Shown here piece by piece: positions 45,261-55,552 of a stretch of 64,000 bases of DNA. Every line of letters begins with the position of its first letter. The stretch's first letter is position 1. The translations under genes were made by a program, and so were the position numbers. The stretch is from Bidens hawaiensis (lineage: Eukaryota > Streptophyta > Magnoliopsida > Asterales > Asteraceae). Below the pieces are notes generated by a model. It had not been told where the DNA came from. It did not search any database and saw only the letters and a program-made list of their open reading frames with translations. The DNA lies in assembly GCA_021521415.1 (NCBI GenBank), contig JAIQDT010004248.1, positions 1-64,000 on the forward strand, given 5' to 3'.

Positions 45261-45858
45261 TGTTTTGGTCAAAAATTAACAAAGGTGATTTCGTACTAAA
45301 TTAGTAAATGAGACTTGGTGCTTGCTTGGAAATGAATGTAAAAATGCTAGAACACAGAGATTTGTTGCGAGGAAAAAACTCGTTATCCTGAGAATAATAA
45401 GAAAAAAACCCCGGGTGGTGAAAACTATCACCACCAGTTTATTAATAATCAAATCGGTTACAAATGGTGGTGCTAGCTGGATCGTGATTACAGAATGCGA
45501 GTACTACTAAGTCTCGAGTGATAAAAAGTGTGTGTATTGATCCAGGGTTTAGCTCTATTTATACATAAAAGAAGCTAACTAATCTTCCTAAAATGCCGGA
45601 GATAATGGACTGCTTCCAACTAGCCGTTTGATTCTCCACGACTTCCTTGAGCACGTGGTAAATAAAATGGTCCAGCTGAAGTCCGGGTCTTTAGGGAATC
45701 GTGGGAATGTCTCATGACCTGGTAAACAAGAGAGAACAAAAAATAATCCGTTAATTATACAATATATTAAGGATACCTATTACCTCGTAGGATACCATAT
45801 CTTAGAATTATCCTGAACATATTGCTCGCTGAGGATACTGAAAATCCGAGCCCTAGCA
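45261..45858 (-). mobile_element. 5' LTR of element B
   Basis: 598 bp, same length and ends as 36579-37176, directly followed by the TSD ACGCC at 45859-45863 and copia sequence. Confidence 0.92.
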
Positions 45859-46470
45859 ACGCCTACCAAGGCAATGAATCAGTATGTGCAACAAATACTT
45901 ATACTGTTTAGAGAGATTAGCCTTGATGTCCATCGATCTATCTAAATCTCCCTTATACCTTATTCGTCCAAACAACCCCTATATCAAAGATCTGTCAAAC
46001 TCACACCTATCGTCCACTGTGTCCCTAAATCCCAAAACATCATGAATCACCAGCACATCAATAACCCTCGGTTTATCCTAAATCGCAGCTTCAATATGGC
46101 TCTCCACCTCAACATACTTAGTAGTGTCCCAAAAAGCTTGAATGATACTCTGATGTACATATGTGTAAGTAGATATAGCAACATAGATCCTTGATCTCTT
46201 GAGAAAGCTTATTATCCCCCTAAACATTGCTATGTCGAAGAAATCATCATCAAGGAAAGCACAGATTTTATGCTCGCTATCCCAGTCTAATAAAGCAACT
46301 TCAAGTTCGGGTTCAGCAACTGGTTCAACACCTTGAACAACTTGCTTGGGTTGTTGCTCGGGTACAGACTCTGGAATAGTTTCAATGTTTTCTGCCATTC
46401 TGTTCAAAACAAATAAGTTAATCTCAAAAATTTCAAAATTATCCTTTATATTAACGAATAGCCGCTTCAT
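45859..46470 (-). pseudogene. Copia 3' ORF, upstream part
   Basis: Start at 46470 or at the internal MAENIETIPESVPEQQPKQ near 46398. It continues with FDIAMFRGIISFLKRSRIYV and SIIQAFWDTTKYVEVESHIE, the core of the extra ORF seen after RNase H in Asteraceae copia elements (from memory of the family). A stop at 46078 is followed by further related sequence up to the element B insertion. The rest lies at 36578-35735. Confidence 0.62.
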
Positions 46471-46735
46471 TCGTTATGTTTACTTTAATGAATAGCTACA
46501 TTCGTTAATAGACTTTAATGAATTGCTACCTCATTCCTTAATATGATATTAACGAATAATGATCATTCATTAAAATAGTTCTAATGAATATGAACTTCAT
46601 TCGTTACATTAACGAATAAGAAGTCCATTCGTTATACATTAAGATTCACTGTTAGGAAAACAACAAATAAGCTTATTCGCTATAAGATTACAACATTCGT
46701 TAACAATCTTTTAATGAATGGCTTGTCATTCGTTA
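46452..46735. repeat. ATTCGTTA/TAACGAAT hairpin array 1
   Basis: About seven inverted pairs, for example TAACGAAT-agccgcttc-ATTCGTTA at 46452-46476. Many arms carry T for C (TAATGAAT), which still pairs with ATTCGTTA through G-U in RNA. It overlaps the start of the 3' ORF. Confidence 0.8.
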
Positions 46736-47210
46736 CTCTTAACAAATAATACATTATATGATAGTTTGACCATCAAACAGTCAAAGTCCAAATTAGACAT
46801 GCAATTAAGAGAGTCAAAAACGAGTTCAATCTCATTCATCTGCATCTAAACTTGTTAATTCACGTATCAATGATTCATCGGTAGTCATCGAGCACTAACA
46901 AACCCCCTAATTGAGATTTTATTAAGTTTTAAAGGTCGATTTGTGAGTATGTCGGTTCAGTTTATTTTGTTTATCAATTAATCATATATAACAGATTCAA
47001 ATCCATCAAAAATTACATCGATGTGTTCGTCTTTACCTGTAGAATAACACCTCGAAATAGGATGTTTGGTGATTTGAATAAATTTTGGCAGAGTTTCTTT
47101 AGGAAAATGGATGAAATATTGAAGAAGAGGGAGGAGTTCATTCGTCTCCTAGGGTTTATAAACCCCCTTCAATGATTACACGAAACCCGATGTTATTCGT
47201 ATGTTTAAAC

Positions 47211-47508
47211 TAATGAATGAGTCCTTCATTCGTTATTTTAAATTGTCATTCGTTAAATATATACGAATAGCTCAGTCATTCGTTAAGAAATGAATGATTA
47301 ACCTTGTCATTCGTTAGTTTTAATGAATAGGTTAAATAGTTATGTTCATTCGTTATACAAATGAACGAATGAGTTGTTCATTCGTTAACATATAGCAGAA
47401 GCGAATGAATTCACATAACGAATGAGCACATTGGTTATTTTCTTCAACGAATGTAAACCCATTCGTTACACTGTATTAACAAATGGTTATTTACTTTAGC
47501 GAATGGGC
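47211..47508. repeat. ATTCGTTA/TAACGAAT hairpin array 2
   Basis: Further alternating copies, including acgaatgagttgttcattcgt near 47363. It lies in the non-coding gap between RNase H and the 3' ORF. Confidence 0.78.
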
Positions 47509-47520
47509 TAATTACCATTC

Positions 47521-48932
47521 AAAGTGAATTAAATAATTATTAAAACCTAGGGTTTTAATGAAAATACTTTAATATTTTTTTTTACCTTAACGATCAAACA
47601 TTGACCGTCAAAACTTAAATTAAGCGGATATACTTTAAAATTGAATACTTTAGCACAATTTAACTTAAAATATAGGGAAAAACTTTTTATTTTCTTTTTG
47701 AATAATTTGCACGCTCGGTAATCGAAAATAAAGAAGAATCATAATCTTTTTGAATTTTCTAAAATTTATATTAAAACACAACTAAAATCTTTTTGTATTT
47801 TTAATTTTTCAATCAAAAAGCAAAACGAAATATAACAATGCAAATGCAATAAAAGTAAAAACAATAAAGCAGTATATATTTTATGAGTTCGAGCAGGGAA
47901 TCATATTGATTTCAAACGTCCTAAGCAACACTTCAATTTCGACCTATTATACACATAATCCAACGATAATTGCAAATATAACTTTCCTCTTAAACTTGAC
48001 ACAGACTTTTCGGTTAACATTATGTTATAATTAAGGTTCAATTAACCGTGAATCATACGTGGACCCCACCTATCAAACACAATTTTCCTATCTCTTATAT
48101 GGTGAATTGTCACATGTATGTTTTTCTCTTTTATCATAGAAATTTGATTAACTATGACTCATGCAAAACAAATAATAATAAAATAAAACTAATGCAGAAG
48201 GTTAAAATTTTCCCTTAAGATCGGTATTACTACACGCAGATAAGGTTCCATTTTAACAAAGTATAAAAATAAAAATAAGTTGAAGTTGTATAAGGCCTTA
48301 ACAATCAATTCGGATAATACCGTATTATCGCGAGGAGAAAGTCTAAGACATTATACGAAACACCAAGAAAATAAAGCAGAATATTCAAATCTTAACTCTT
48401 AGGTCGGATATGACTATCACGCAATAGAGAATCCAAGATTTGAACAAAAAATAAAGTTGAATTTCTTTGCAAATAAAATGAAAAATAAGCTGAATTTCTT
48501 AGCAAACTGAACGCATGCACACACAGTAATCGTTTCACTTTTTGTAATTTCAAATCAGATATGGAATAATGCTTCTAGATTCTATACCACTAGATTCAGC
48601 ATTCTTTATGTTTATATCGTATCAGTACCTATATAGTTTGTCAAACCTATCTTACACATCATATAGCTGGTCTTACGGTAATTTTTAGTCTATTTTATTC
48701 ATGTGTTGGGTCCGTTAGGTCAATGCACTATCATTTTTCCTTTATGCTTCAAGAACTCATTTTGAGGAGCAATTTTTCAATGTTTTTGGATTTTATCTAT
48801 ATGAATGTTTTTGGATTTTATCTATACAAACTGAAAACACAATATTTTTATATTTTTTCTAGATTTTCTCGCCCTAAAACAAAAATAGAAAGAAAGTAAA
48901 AACAAATAAAAAATTGTACAAAATAAAGGTGA
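47521..48932. other. AT-rich non-coding gap in the copia element
   Basis: I see no coding content or repeat ends. Short A-rich runs and a duplicated ggattttatctata phrase near 48788 and 48812 are all that stands out. Confidence 0.5.
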
Positions 48933-50240
48933 TTAACCAAGCGATTGAATTTCTTTCAAAGTTTTTAAACTGTTTATACCAAGCAAATATTGAAAACGTG
49001 TTTTGTCAAAGGCTTTGATATAAAGGTTAGCTTTCTGAAAATCCATGTGTAACTTATCAATACTAATAAGTTTCTTTTCAAAATAGTCATGGATAAAATG
49101 GTATCGCATCTCGATGTGTTTCGTTTTAGAATGTTGAACGGGAATTTTAGTGATGCTTATAGCAACAGAATTATCAATGTAAATAGGAGTAGTATGAAAC
49201 TTCAAACCATAATCCCGTAAGTGTTGCTGGATCCACAAAACCTGTGAGCAACAACTTGAGGCTGCCACATATTCTGCTTCGGTGGTTGAAGTGGAGATCG
49301 TTGTCTCCATCTTACACTGCCAGGAAACAAGCCGGTTTCGCTTGTTTCCTAAGAACTGACATCTTGCTGTTATTGATTTGAAGTTGATCTTGCATCCTCC
49401 ATAGTCCGAGTATGTGTAAGAAAGCAGTCAGATCAAAACTATCATACTTGGGATACCATAACCTGATGTCAGGATTACCCCTCAGATAGTGCATAATACT
49501 CGTCACAGCTGCCAAATGAGTCACTCGGGGACTCGACTGATACCTGGCACACAAACAAACAGCAAACATTATGTCAGGTCGAGACGCGGTTAAATACATA
49601 AGAGATCCAATCGTATGAGAGCAAGTACCAAAGGGAGATCTCGGCTGAAAGCAAGCTTGACTAGGGACTCGATACAGGATCAGATCAACGGTATCCTCCA
49701 ATTCATCGGTGATAAATTGTGACCCAATGGTAGAGGTGTCGATGGGACTTTCCCGGTACTTATCTTGAATCGGCTCAAGACGTCGTTCACGTATTAGGTC
49801 TGATCGATGAATATTCCCGAATTAGACTGGTGAACCTGCAACCCCAAAAATGAAGTTCATCTCCCCCATCGAACTCATTTCGAATTTCGTCTGCATTGTT
49901 CTCTCAAACTCCATACACAATGTGTCGTTCGTTGAGCTGAAAATGATATCGTCAACGTAGATCTAGACGAGGAGCAGATCGTCACCAAGACTTTTGTATA
50001 ATAATGTACAATCTACAGTCCCCCGCTTGAAGCCGCTATCAAGAAGATGGTCAGCAAGTGTGCTGTACCAGGCTCTCGGGGCCTGGTGTAAACCATATAG
50101 AGCCTTGTTTCAATGGTAAACATGCTCAGGATAGTCCAGATCTTCAAATCCGAAAGGCTGCTTCACGTACACTTCCTCGTGAATTTCACCGTTAAAATGC
50201 AGCTTTCACATCCATGTGAAACACTTTGAAGTTCTTGGCA
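48933..50240 (-). pseudogene. Copia reverse transcriptase and RNase H, broken
   Basis: From the right it reads AKNFKVFHMDVKAAF, a frameshift near 50200, EEVYVKQPFGFEDL, LYGLHQAPRAWYSTLADHLL and an intact IYVDDI box (YVDDI at 49959-49945) preceded at once by a TAG stop (49965-49963). LMYLTASRPDIMFAVCLCAR follows in the 49701-49312 frame. RNase H (49310-48933) has STTEAEYVAASSC, VLWIQQHLRDYG, IYIDNSVAISI and SKTKHIEMRYHFI. At least two frameshifts and one stop disable it. The order and motifs identify Ty1/copia. Confidence 0.88.
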
Positions 50241-50242
50241 AG

Positions 50243-51002
50243 GTGTAGAAACCCTAGAAATCTGAAAGGTGAAAATCTTTAAACCATAGAGGGTGTTTGA
50301 ATCCCCAAGCTTAAAGAGGTGGCCAAAACCCTAGGATACATTCACTTTCGTAGTCGGGATCCCGATAATATGAAAAACACTAGATCCTTTGTGATGGTGG
50401 ATGTTAGTTTGACCAACACCCCTCAGATGCTTAAGTCAGTAATGGGATTTAAATGATAAAGAATGAAATAAATATTGAGCATGTAGGGTTAAATTACATC
50501 CCATACTATGCCAAAAATAATATTCCAACTTACATGAAGTAGATTGAGATGAACAGAATTCAAGGACCTTAGTAGGATCCTACCATCCATGGTGACCATT
50601 TGGTATGCTCCCTTACCGGCTTCGGAATCAATCAAGTAAGGTCCTTCTCACTTAGGTGCCAATTTTCCATCACCAGGATCGGTCGTGTTTTGAAATGCTT
50701 TTCTTAATACCATATCTCTCATTTGAAATCTTATTGTTATAATATTCTAGCTATATGACTTGGCTATTCTTTGTTGATATGCTGCAATACGAAACTTTGC
50801 CGAATCTCTGAGTTCATCAATGGTACTTAGATCATCAGCTAGATCCTAATTATTAGTTTCGGTATTCTGGAGGCAGGATCTTGTTGTAGGGATCACCATC
50901 TTCGTCGGGATCACTGCTTCAGTTTCAAACACTAAAGAGAAAGGAGTCTGACCAGTAGCATTATTTGAAGTAGTTTTATCTGCCCATAACACAAATGATA
51001 GT
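50243..51002 (-). pseudogene. Tat-like element D: integrase C-terminus fragment
   Basis: Read from 51002 down: FVLWADKTTSNNATGQTPFS, LVFETEAVIPTKMVIPTTRS, a stop, DELRDSAKFRIAAYQQRIAK and LRKAFQNTTDPGDGKLAPK. It is the same family as elements B and C but a separate copy. Element C is inserted at its right edge (expected TSD atagt, 50998-51002), so the rest of D should resume past the window end. The left edge meets copia sequence near 50242 without an LTR. Confidence 0.75.
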
Positions 51003-51806
51003 TGTTTTGACCAAAAATTACAAAAAATAACTAAGTGGTCAAATTAGTTATGTGAGGTTATGATGCTTGTTTTATGCTGAAGATAATTTCAGTATTTTGA
51101 CAAACAATGTTAGGATAGCGAGAATAATGACAAAAACAACTTCAAGATAACAACGAAATAAAGAATGCAAGACACAGGATGTTACGAGGAAAGCCCTTGA
51201 TCACAAGTGATCTCCAGCATAAAACCTCGGGAGGTGACAAAAGTCACGCTGCCTCAGACAATTGTATAAATAAAAGTAATTAGTTACAATACAAGAGCTT
51301 GGATCTATCGATATACTAAGTGTGTGAAATGAATAAAATAATTAAGTATTGCTGTGATATCTGCTTGTTTGAGACTAAGTGTGTAAAAAGTAAAAATGCA
51401 ATGTGTCTCTTAATTGATCGTCTTCCGCTATTTGTAGAAGGAAAGCACAACGGCTATGAACTAGTTCTTCGATAATTCTGGCTGGTCTTCGGTCTTCTCT
51501 TGAACATTAGTAACAGATTCCTTCAGTCAAATAAGATCCAAATAATCCGGGATCACCTGACCAATTCTCCATTAGCTGTTGGCCTTGTTAACCAAGCATA
51601 CTTCTATAAAGAAGGTATCTTGACTCTTGGTATATCAGATCGGCATCTTTGTTATTTTTCCTGAAAAGACATATACAGCAAATATCGGGTAACAAATCGT
51701 TAGTAAAATATAACCAGGATACTTGGCTGTTTCAGGATAGTGACTTGTCGGTATCTCTAGATTTGCATAGCTCAGCATACCGTGATGTCAAAACTTACCC
51801 CTAACA
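51003..51806 (-). mobile_element. 3' LTR of element C
   Basis: 804 bp, TGTTTTGACC...CCCTAACA in plus-strand order, related to the LTR of B but with a longer middle. A purine tract (minus strand tatttggggacaat) borders it at 51807-51820. The 5' LTR is outside the window. Confidence 0.82.
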
Positions 51807-52530
51807 ATTGTCCCCAAATATTTACTAGCTGTCATTGACAAGTGCAATAGGTAAATATTTAAATAATTACTTTTGTCAAATCAATCTATTATCTCGATCA
51901 CTTCATCAACTAATTCCCACCTTTCTCTCCACTCTCTTCACTTATCTTCTTTGGAATTCCTCTACATCCTCGCCAGAGACTCACCAAGATAAGCGCTTTT
52001 CCGATTGAATCTCCTTATTTTCTCTTTTCTAGTACGATTTGAACAACATGGCCATGGTTACCAGATCGAAAACTTCTCCTGGTGATTTGAACCCGGATTT
52101 TTTCACCGCAAAACCTCTTAAAATTCCCCGATTTCGAAAAATGTACTCTAACGGCTCAAGAATTACCATAAAACCCTTGTTCCCTGAAAAAGCTATCTTT
52201 CATCCCATCTCCGACTGACTCTGATCAGACATGGTGTCTGAGAAGTGGATCGGTTTCCCTGCCTATCCATTCCTTCTAGGGCTTCTCTTCCCTTTTCCAC
52301 CTCTCGTTACATCTTTCTTCGAAAAAACAAAGCTTTGTTACCCTTAGGTCATGCCCCTTCTGTGGAGGATCTTATACACCCTCGAGATGCTGAACGGAAC
52401 ACCCTCGATCCTAGGAGGAGATAGTCTTCCTGGAAAATGGGTTACCAAGGGTAGGATTATTAACTTAAGATCCCTAACTGTTCATTATCTCTCTATTCAA
52501 GGCTTTCTAATTCTTCGTATTTCTTTGCAG

Positions 52531-52981
52531 TGGATTTTTCTCAGGTTGCCCCTCCCCATCAGGATACTGAGGAGAAGATACGAGAGCTGCTCAATATACC
52601 GGAGGCAGAGAGAGCTTTCCAGGGAAGATTCCCAAGCGTAGAAGTTAGCGCCGAATCTCAACACTCCCGTTCAAACATGTCTGCAAGTAAGTAATATTTA
52701 AGAAAATAATTTCAATATAGATTCCCAAGCGTAGAAGTTAGCGCCGAATCTCAACACTCCCGTTCAAACATGTCTGCAAGTAAGTAATATTCTAAGGATT
52801 TCTAATTCTTCGTATTTCTTTGCAGTGGATTTTTCTCAGGTTGCCCCTCCCCATCAGGATACTGAGGAGAGGATACGAGAGCTGCTCAATATACCGGAGG
52901 CAGAGAGAGCGTTCCAGGGAAGATTCCCAAGCGTAGAAGTTAGCGCCGAATCTCAACACTCCCGCTCAAACATGTCTGCAA
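52531..52981 (+). repeat. Tandem duplication of a 156-bp exon with flanking splice sites
   Basis: Copies 52531-52686 and 52826-52981 differ at about three bases. Each has a ttctttgcag acceptor and a gtaagtaat donor. A 59-bp partial copy of the 3' part sits between them with the same donor. The exon has phase 1 on both sides, so including two copies would keep the frame. Confidence 0.85.
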
Positions 52982-53954
52982 GTAAGTAATATTTAAGAAA
53001 ATAATTTCAATATATTAGGGTACTTACCTTCCAATATTTTCAAGTGGAACCCCTGTCGTCAGTTACTTCGACATATCGGGCATCCAAAGCATGCTCTCCC
53101 AAGATCCCAAGGCTTCTAAGGGTTCAGCCCCTTCTGCTTTCAAGCCCCCTACCATCTCTCAGGGTCGAGTGAAGACGGTTGCCAAAAAGAGGAAGCTCGG
53201 CGACCAAGATGTAAGACCCCGAATCCCGGGAATCCTACAGCTGGTAATCATAATAAAAAATTCACAAAAATTTAAAACCAAACATGTTCATCTTATTAAA
53301 ATTAGTTCAGAGTAATCAACAGCGGAATAGATAACATCAAAATTCCCAAAAACCCGGAAAAGTACCCAAAGCCAAATTTTAAATGCTTATAGTGATAAAT
53401 TAAAAGAAACAGTTTGCATTATTAATTCTTCGACTAGATATGCCTTCAACCTCCCGAGTAGCATTCAGCACATCCAAGCGGTAGCATCCACTTCTTAACC
53501 TGAAAGTCAATCTAACATGCACACAAAGTCAGCTTGAGCTGAGTGAGTTCAAGTTTTAAGTAAATAATATCAGTAGTAATAGTTATGATAGTCATAACAA
53601 AAGTTTTTAAAAGTAAAAGGGTGCATCCATCAAATCATCATTACCGAAAACTAAACATCCTCATACATACTTATACAAAATGTATATGTAAACATCCTTT
53701 CAATTACATCCCTATATATATATAACAGTAATATATATAACATCCACGTATAACATCAGGGTCGAGCAAACGTACAACCCAAACACGTAACATCAGTGCA
53801 TGCAAACACAAAGTAGGCATACACAACATCAGTAGTCGAAACGACTACAACATCGCCAAATATAGGCCAAGCAATAATGTATATACATATATATATATAT
53901 ATATTTAACATCCCAAGGCCTACCATATGCTAGCAAGCCTATATAAATTTGTTT

Positions 53955-54230
53955 AAAAACATTTCAAGAGTTTAAATACCAAAACGGGATTATAAAACAT
54001 TCCAAGAGTTTACATATAAAAACGGGATTATAAAACATTCTAAGAGTTAAAAATAAAAATGGGATTATAAAACATTCCCAGAGTTTAAATATAAAAACGG
54101 GATTATAAAACATTATAAGAGTTTAAATATAAAAATGGGGTTATAAAACATTCCCAGAGTTTAAATATAAAAATGGGACTATAAAACATTCCAAGAGTTT
54201 AAAATATAATACGGGATACGAACAGTTAGG
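53955..54230. repeat. About seven 39-bp units containing ggattataaaacattc
   Basis: The unit aagagtttaaatataaaaac-gggattataaaacattcc recurs about seven times with small changes. Each copy holds a TATAAAA-like motif on the plus strand. Confidence 0.82.
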
Positions 54231-54496
54231 CCATCATCAACATTAAGTATTTGTACTTAGACATCTACATACATCCATATATTTATATCCCTATAAATAC
54301 CGTCCAATTAATAACATCAGGGTCGAGCACACGTACAACCCAAACACGTAACATCTCATCCAAGTAATAACATCAGGGTCGAGCACACGTACAACCCAAA
54401 CATGTAACATCAGTGCATGCAAACACAAAGTAGGCATACACAACATCAGTAGTCGAAACGACTACAACATCGCCAAATATAGGCCAAGCAATAATG

Positions 54497-54546
<50 letters not shown>
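54497..54546. repeat. (TA)n microsatellite
   Basis: Around 24 TA units; a second run lies at about 54833-54877. Confidence 0.9.
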
Positions 54547-54547
<1 letters not shown>

Positions 54548-54841
54548 CATCCCAAGGCCTACCATATGCTAGCAAGCCTATATAAATTAGTTTAAACGTT
54601 TCATCAAGAAAAATCGTTTAATACTAGGCCTAATAGCAACCTCGAGCCTAGACCACAAGTAATTTTAAAACCCGAGTAATAAATTTGACCCGGCCGTGAT
54701 TACCATGCACACACACATCAATAAGCCTACTCACATCATTCTTAGTCTCGAGGAACTAAATATCATCACACAACCATAGGCTATAAGGTAACACATACTC
54801 ATACATACATACCTCCATACATTCATACATACATATATATA

Positions 54842-54883
<42 letters not shown>

Positions 54884-55383
54884 TATATCATCCCAAGACA
54901 TTCCAAATAACATGTAAGCCTATGGGCCATAAGGTAATATATATTAATCAGTCCAATACATGAACTAAGTAAATAGGTCTACTCGCATTCAATTACTACC
55001 AAGCCTATTAACATCATCGAGTCTAGACCATATTCAGGTATATAACCTTAAGGAATATAAGACCATAAACGAGTCAACGATATCCTAAGGCATAAAATAT
55101 AGTTCACAAATAGTTTCATAAATGCACAAATATGAAAGAGGCTATGTAATACCATCCAAATAGTTGTAACGAGTAAAATCGTGTAAAACTGTATTACGGT
55201 GTGCATGCTATCCCAAAACTTGAAAAGAGTAAAAAGAGCATCATGAACTCACCTGAATCAACCGAACACCTGCAATGAGCTAGGAAATCCCTAAGTGCAC
55301 AATCACAAGCAAGGGTCTATAAATTATACACAACGCATTACTAAACTAGACTGTAAAAACACTCTAGCCTAATGGGCCGTTCA

Positions 55384-55552
55384 AGCCCAACAACTTGGCC
55401 CAAGGCCCAACAACTTGGCCCAAGGCCCAACCACTTGGCCCAAGGCCCAATACTTTGGCCCAAGGCCCAACAACTTGGCCCAAGGCCCAACACTTTGGCC
55501 CAAGGCCCAACATTTGGCCCAAGGCCCAACAACTTGGCCCAAGGCCCAACGA
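55384..55552. repeat. 21-bp minisatellite, about eight units
   Basis: The unit ggcccaacaacttggcccaag recurs about eight times with small changes. Open frames on both strands through it arise only because 21 is a multiple of three. Confidence 0.88.

Larger units (their letters stand above)
36579..45858 (-). mobile_element. Complete Tat-like element B with TSD ACGCC
   Basis: LTRs at 36579-37176 and 45261-45858, each 598 bp, are flanked by perfect ACGCC (36574-36578, 45859-45863). Minus-strand order is LTR, primer site, gag, protease, reverse transcriptase, RNase H joined to integrase by a deletion, a non-coding region and LTR. An antisense gene relic lies on the plus strand next to the 3' LTR. 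Length is 9.28 kb. It inserted into the copia 3' ORF. Several stops show it is inactive, but the LTRs are still very similar, so it is fairly young (inference). Confidence 0.93.
33186..50240 (-). mobile_element. Decayed Ty1/copia element with extra 3' ORF, interrupted several times
   Basis: Minus-strand order is reverse transcriptase and RNase H (50240-48933), 2.4 kb of non-coding DNA with hairpin arrays, an extra 3' ORF (46470-45859, continuing at 36578-35735 and possibly 33809-33228), a purine tract and the 3' LTR start. Inserts are Tat element B, an LTR-like piece and a solo LTR. An ORF after RNase H is known in SIRE-like copia elements. Gag, protease and integrase are missing; the right end breaks off near 50240 against a fragment of Tat element D. 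Confidence 0.75.
53753..54590. repeat. 617-bp-offset direct repeat inside the long LTR
   Basis: A block with cagtgcatgcaaacacaaag, aacatcagtagtcgaaacga and a following (TA)n and acatcccaaggcctacc occurs near 53753-53950 and again near 54370-54590. It also contains a shorter repeated ggtcgagcacacgtacaacc phrase. Segmental duplication within an LTR explains part of its length. Confidence 0.75.
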
